A stretch of DNA of 64,000 nt from Arachnopeziza araneosa (Eukaryota > Ascomycota > Leotiomycetes > Helotiales > Arachnopezizaceae), in the NCBI GenBank assembly GCA_003988855.1, contig QYAI01000004.1, forward strand, positions 310,001 to 374,000. Direction: 5' to 3'. Each line of letters opens with the position of its first letter. Within the stretch, counting starts at the first letter, position 1. The notes beneath the pieces are model-generated. The model was not told the DNA's origin, ran no database searches, and was given only the letters and a program-made list of their open reading frames with translations. Both the position numbers and the translations under genes were made by a program. This document shows, piece after piece, positions 59,800-64,000 of this stretch.

Positions 59800-62700
59800 T
59801 TAGTATCGAAATACTACCCTTGAATAGGTCCTCTTATGAAGCCAGCTCTTGGGGCTCTCAGGCAGCTCCCGTGACGGTCGCCACATATCAGTGTCCTTAA
59901 TCACAACCAATGGTGTCTCAGTCCTCTTGTTTCGAGTCCAAGGCTCGCCATGTGGATTCTGGAAGATGCCGGTCTCTGCTAGGTCCGCTCGTGGCTTTGC
60001 TTCCCACATACCCGTCTTCTCCGTTGTCGAAATTGACGGCGATGAAGCTATCCGTGTTCTATTGGCAAGATCAGATCTTGATGACGTCTTGTGAAGCCAG
60101 TGGGTATTCTCCTGGGCCTTAGCCTTGTTCTTGAAGAGCTCATTTGATTCTAACCGCTGAAGAGTTCCCATTTTCTTGCCACTGCCGGACTGAGATGGAT
60201 GACCCACTAAGTTTAAGGTCCACAACGCATTTTTCTCGATGCTTTTCTTGAAGTGCCCAATAGCGGCAGGATGTATGTCATCTGATGTAACTGCCATCGA
60301 CCCTGTGAAGAAGACAGGGTGGAGAACTGTCGGGTCATACTTCTTTACAATATGTCCGATGGCAGCAGGGTGAATATTTCTTGAGCCAGACACCAGCGAA
60401 TCAGTGAAGAATACAGGATGAAGCATAGCAGGGTCATAATTCTTGACAACATGCCCTAGAGCGGCAGGGTGGACATCACGGGTAGCTGAAATTAACGTCC
60501 TGGTAAAGAAAACCGGATGTAAGGCAGCAGGATTATATGCTCGACCTGTTTTTGATCTCTCAAGAGCTTCGCTAAGGGCAGCCTCCCAATCAGCCTTGCT
60601 AGAAACAGGACGAGCTACTGGTTTTCTCCCGGCAGTAATTGCTTCAGAAAGAGCCTCATCCCAATTTCCGTGGACTGCTACGGCGGGTCGATGTTGATGG
60701 CGAAGGGGTTTCTGAGACAACACAGCTGGCTCCTCGGAAGCAGATTTACTATGAGGTTTCTTCACCGATGATTCTGAGACTAGAGCTTTAGCCTCCCAGA
60801 GATCCCGTGATGCCAAAACCCTCGACTCTCGCACAGAGGGAAGTGACGAGCCCTTCACAGACTTCTGGCGGACTGGGAACTTTGATGGACGTGCTTGGTC
60901 AACAGTTGGAGATGTGGCCGGTGTCTTTTTTGCATTCTTGGATTCCCACCAAGTTGGAACCATAGATCCCCAGATTGACGATGCTTTGGTGCTTGTTGAC
61001 TTGACAGAAGAAGAGTCTGAAATAGGTGACGAGGCACCAGAGGATGATGAGGAGAATGCTGGACTCTCTGGTCGCACAGAAGACTCTGAGATCCACTAAG
61101 AAGAGATACAGTAAGTAACAGATTTAGTGCTATGGAATAAAAACTTACATCTCGCTCAAGTGGCAGCTTTTGACTCTCATTCCAGAGCATAGTAGAAGTC
61201 AATTCGCCTAGCGGAGCCCTAGAGGTACGTTGCTTGGTGGCCATATTGATAGCAGCTGGAGTAAGCTCGCTCGAACGAAGATAAGACCTGGCAGTTAAAA
61301 GATCGAATAGGCCAGCAGCTGATACAACTTCAACTCCTGACTCTAGTTTCCACAAAGAAACAGATTGATGGATATTCTCTACAGAATGAGCTTTTGATGT
61401 CCATACTCCCTTCTCTCTCAGTGTCTCAGATTGGACCCACAAGTTTCGAGACGAGATAGTTAATGCTTCTCCAGTAGGCTGACGAGGAGCTTTCGAAATT
61501 TGAGAAACTACAGGACTTTTCTTGGTGGTCCGTATCAGATTTCCAGACGCAGGAATTGTAAACATGCTAGACTTGCGATATTTAGATTCCTTCATCTGCG
61601 GTACCCACATAGTTGGTGTGGGGAGAACTAAGGAAACGGATTCATTCTTCGTCCAGAGTCCGCTGTCGGTTGTTACTGCAGGATAAGATAAGACTGGTGA
61701 CCACAAGTCGTTAGATCCGAGTAAGGAAACAGGCCTACTAGGACGATTTTTGGTTTGTACGCTGAGTTCAGATCTTGCAACTATGGCTTCCCAGACCCTC
61801 GGCATTGGTTGTGGTAAACCACTGGTGGCCTTGATAGTCGATTTTGCATCCTTAGACCAAAGTTTAGAGCGTTCTTTAGCCGAAAACGCAAGAGGCTGGA
61901 TTGGCAACTTCACAGCTGGGGCCTTTCCAGTACGCTTAGCCTTATCTTCAGAGCCATCATGATCCTCAATACTATTCAACCTGGCGGGTGGCAAGAGGCT
62001 TAGTTTGGAGGGAACATCCTTCGACTGAAGTAAGCTTGCAATTTCCCACAGTGTGGTTTCGTCAAAATCGTCATCACTGTCAGGATCAATCTCCATGCCT
62101 TGGTCTTCATCGTCGTAGTCATCAAAGAATGATGATGAGTACGCTGAAGACTCGGGCTCAAGTTTTTTAGATCGAGAATCAAGCTTTGCGGTGATTGTTG
62201 GAGCAGTTGGGATGAGAGGGTTGAATGCTGGTTGGTAGATTGGTTGGTCTGAAGTCTCGCCCCATGGGAATTGGAAAATGCCGAGAGTGTCTTTGTTTGG
62301 AAGAGGGACTGGGCTCTCAAGGATATCTGGGAGAAATGTGATTCTTCTTGATTTTCGGGTTGGTGTTCGAGAAGCTCGGCGAGCCTTTATGCTTTGTGGA
62401 CGAATGGACTTCGAACCCCACAGCCCAACGACCGAGATCCTCCTCGATGAGCGAGCCTTGCTCCAAAGGTTAAAGCTAATTATGGGCAGCGCATGTTCGG
62501 AATAACGTTGTGCCGGTCTGATGTTCTTTGCCGGTGGTTCTGGAGATGCAACTAATTCTGATTCATAGGGTGGATTCCACATACGTCCGGCAGCTGCTTT
62601 TGGTAAAGGCAGAGATTCTTTCCAAAGGGAAGCTTTCTCTTTACGTGCAACAGAAGCAACAGCTTTTCCTCTTGGCATCCTACTATCGAAATCTGAATCA

Positions 62701-64000
62701 TCCGACTCAGTATCCGGTGGTGTTGGGCTTCCAACTTGAGCCCTCGCGACAGAAAGAAAGTTCAGGCTCTTTTTGCCGAGGAGAGCAGGTGCATTCTCTG
62801 CATATTCCAATTGAGCGTCAGCAAGACGTTGTTGCCACACACTTGCTGTCGAATTGTCAGAGCTAGAACTAGAAGTTGTTGTAGATCTGTTCGATGAGCC
62901 CTCAGGAGACTTCGGCCGTCCCAACATGCTATTCCTAATGCGTGCTCGCCTGGACAAAGCCTTCGGAGGAATCTTGGTTGATCTTTCTGGTTCTGGAACG
63001 GCGTCTCGTCGTGGCGTGGCGATGGCAATTGAAGACATGGAATCGCGATCCAAATTAGCTTTATTTAGCTGCCAATGATTTTCCTGGAGGCCCATCTCTT
63101 TCTCTAGATTTGCTAGCAGCTGGGAGCCGCGTGCATCTGGCCTTGAGCCTGCATTGGGAAGTCGCTTTAGAAGCGAGGATACTGAGTTTCTCCCGGGTTC
63201 CTCAAAGCGCTTTAGTTGAGCCTGGATCTCTTCGATGGCACGGCCTGGAGAGTCTGCAGGCGGTGATGGTTCAAGATTGCGAACGATTACCGTCGCTGCT
63301 CTACCCCTACGATTTAGAAGTAGTGGCGTTGGAGGAGGCATCTTACGCGCGGCTGTTGCAGATTTACGCCCCGAAAAGGTAGGTAATTCGTCACCGATTC
63401 GACGATGCCAAACAGGTTCTGGTGCTTTGTCACCTGGATATGGCTGGTCTGCCTCAAGGAAGAACGAGATTTCATTATCATTCATAATCGGTAAGATAGA
63501 ACCATTGTTTTCTTCTGAATCCATAGTTACTGTTATGACTTGTTCTCCTTGAGCTTCGATTCTCATAAATGAATCCCTTGCCATCTGAGGATTTTGGCTA
63601 GATTTCCTGTCGGGAATATAGGGTTTGTCTTTCATCAAGTTCTTCAATTTTTGTATCTCATCATAGACAGAGCGCCTCTTAGGCACTTCGAGTTGTGACA
63701 ACTGAGCTGAAGGTTGTTGAACTGGAATTTCTGGAACAGAGGGGACTAAAGCTGCATCCACCTCATCGGTGATGTTTCTATACGTGTTGGCGCTAAAACG
63801 GTATATTTGATGACTTGATTCATGTTTTGATGATTTTGGAGTTTTCGCCGACTTATCCATTTCCAATAGAGCAGTGGATGCAATGGTTGACCTCTTAGAT
63901 GCTCGGCTATCCTGCTCCATTTCTATTGGAGATTGTATAGGACTATCAACCAGAAAGTCGGAAGGCACACGACTCGAAGGAACTGATGATCGCCGTCTGT
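59800..64000 (-). CDS. Uncharacterised large, probably disordered fungal protein with tandem repeats (5' partial)
   Basis: The frame is open to the right edge, without an ATG, so the N-terminus lies outside. Exons: beyond 64000 to 61149, and 61095-59800; the 53-nt intron joins QKLPLERD to WISESSVRP. At least 1,382 residues, rich in Ser, Pro, Lys and Arg, with little predicted fold. A hydrophobic-Trp motif (LW, MW, VW) recurs at least 15 times, usually followed by basic or acidic residues (LWKESLP, LWSKDAKS, LWVQSET, MWEAKPRA). The C-terminal part has two WDEALSEA-type units and three 33-residue HPVFF repeats. I do not recognise the family and infer no function; it converges on uge3. Confidence 0.85.
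60241..60537 (-). repeat. Three tandem 33-residue protein repeats (LHPVFF...HPAAxGH)
   Basis: In-frame repeats in the partial gene. Shared core: Y-[ND]-P-x-x-LHPVFFT...[VI]HPAA[LI]GH-x-x-K. The first two copies are most alike. Confidence 0.9.

Noticed and set aside
1..64000. CRISPR arrays, operons with Shine-Dalgarno sites, bacterial mobile elements
   Set aside because: The DNA is eukaryotic with spliceosomal introns throughout; no direct-repeat array or transposase was seen.

Overview
This window is filamentous ascomycete (Pezizomycotina) nuclear DNA. The evidence is short GT-AG introns (mostly 43-60 nt, many with CTAAC/CTGAC-like branch sites), Zn2Cys6 and copper-fist regulators, a fungal phytochrome, a PDR-type ABC transporter, an RTA1-like protein and several secreted glycosidases. 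A Leotiomycete is a guess from the gene mix only. Coding starts were set at the first plausible in-frame ATG and exon joins were worked out by hand.

Layout. 0-8 kb: 5' part of a phytochrome histidine kinase (runs off the left edge) and a PDR/ABCG transporter. 8-13.4 kb: spherulin-4/GH135-like hydrolase, GH27 alpha-galactosidase with a beta-trefoil tail, and a short-chain dehydrogenase. 14.6-26 kb: copper-fist factor, EFM7-like methyltransferase, DOPA-dioxygenase-like protein with a 9-nt microexon, Zn2Cys6 factor, JmjC protein. 26-28 kb: AT-rich gene-free stretch. 28-38 kb: CK2 beta subunit, CCC1-type vacuolar transporter, GH47 mannosidase, second Zn2Cys6 factor, RTA1-like membrane protein.

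38.9-59.2 kb is the most notable part: a galactosaminogalactan (GAG)-type exopolysaccharide cluster. It holds a giant membrane glycosyltransferase (Gt4c/Gtb3 type, about 2,952 aa), a divergently transcribed Agd3-type deacetylase, an Ega3-type GH114 endo-galactosaminidase and a Uge3-type UDP-sugar 4-epimerase. By analogy with Aspergillus fumigatus, Uge3 supplies UDP-Gal/UDP-GalNAc, Gt4c polymerises and probably exports the chain, Agd3 partly deacetylates it and Ega3 cleaves it. The fifth member of the Aspergillus cluster, the GH135 hydrolase Sph3, is not seen between these genes, but a GH135/spherulin-4 gene lies about 30 kb away at 8.7 kb. 59.8-64 kb: a long, probably disordered protein with three tandem 33-residue repeats, running off the right edge.
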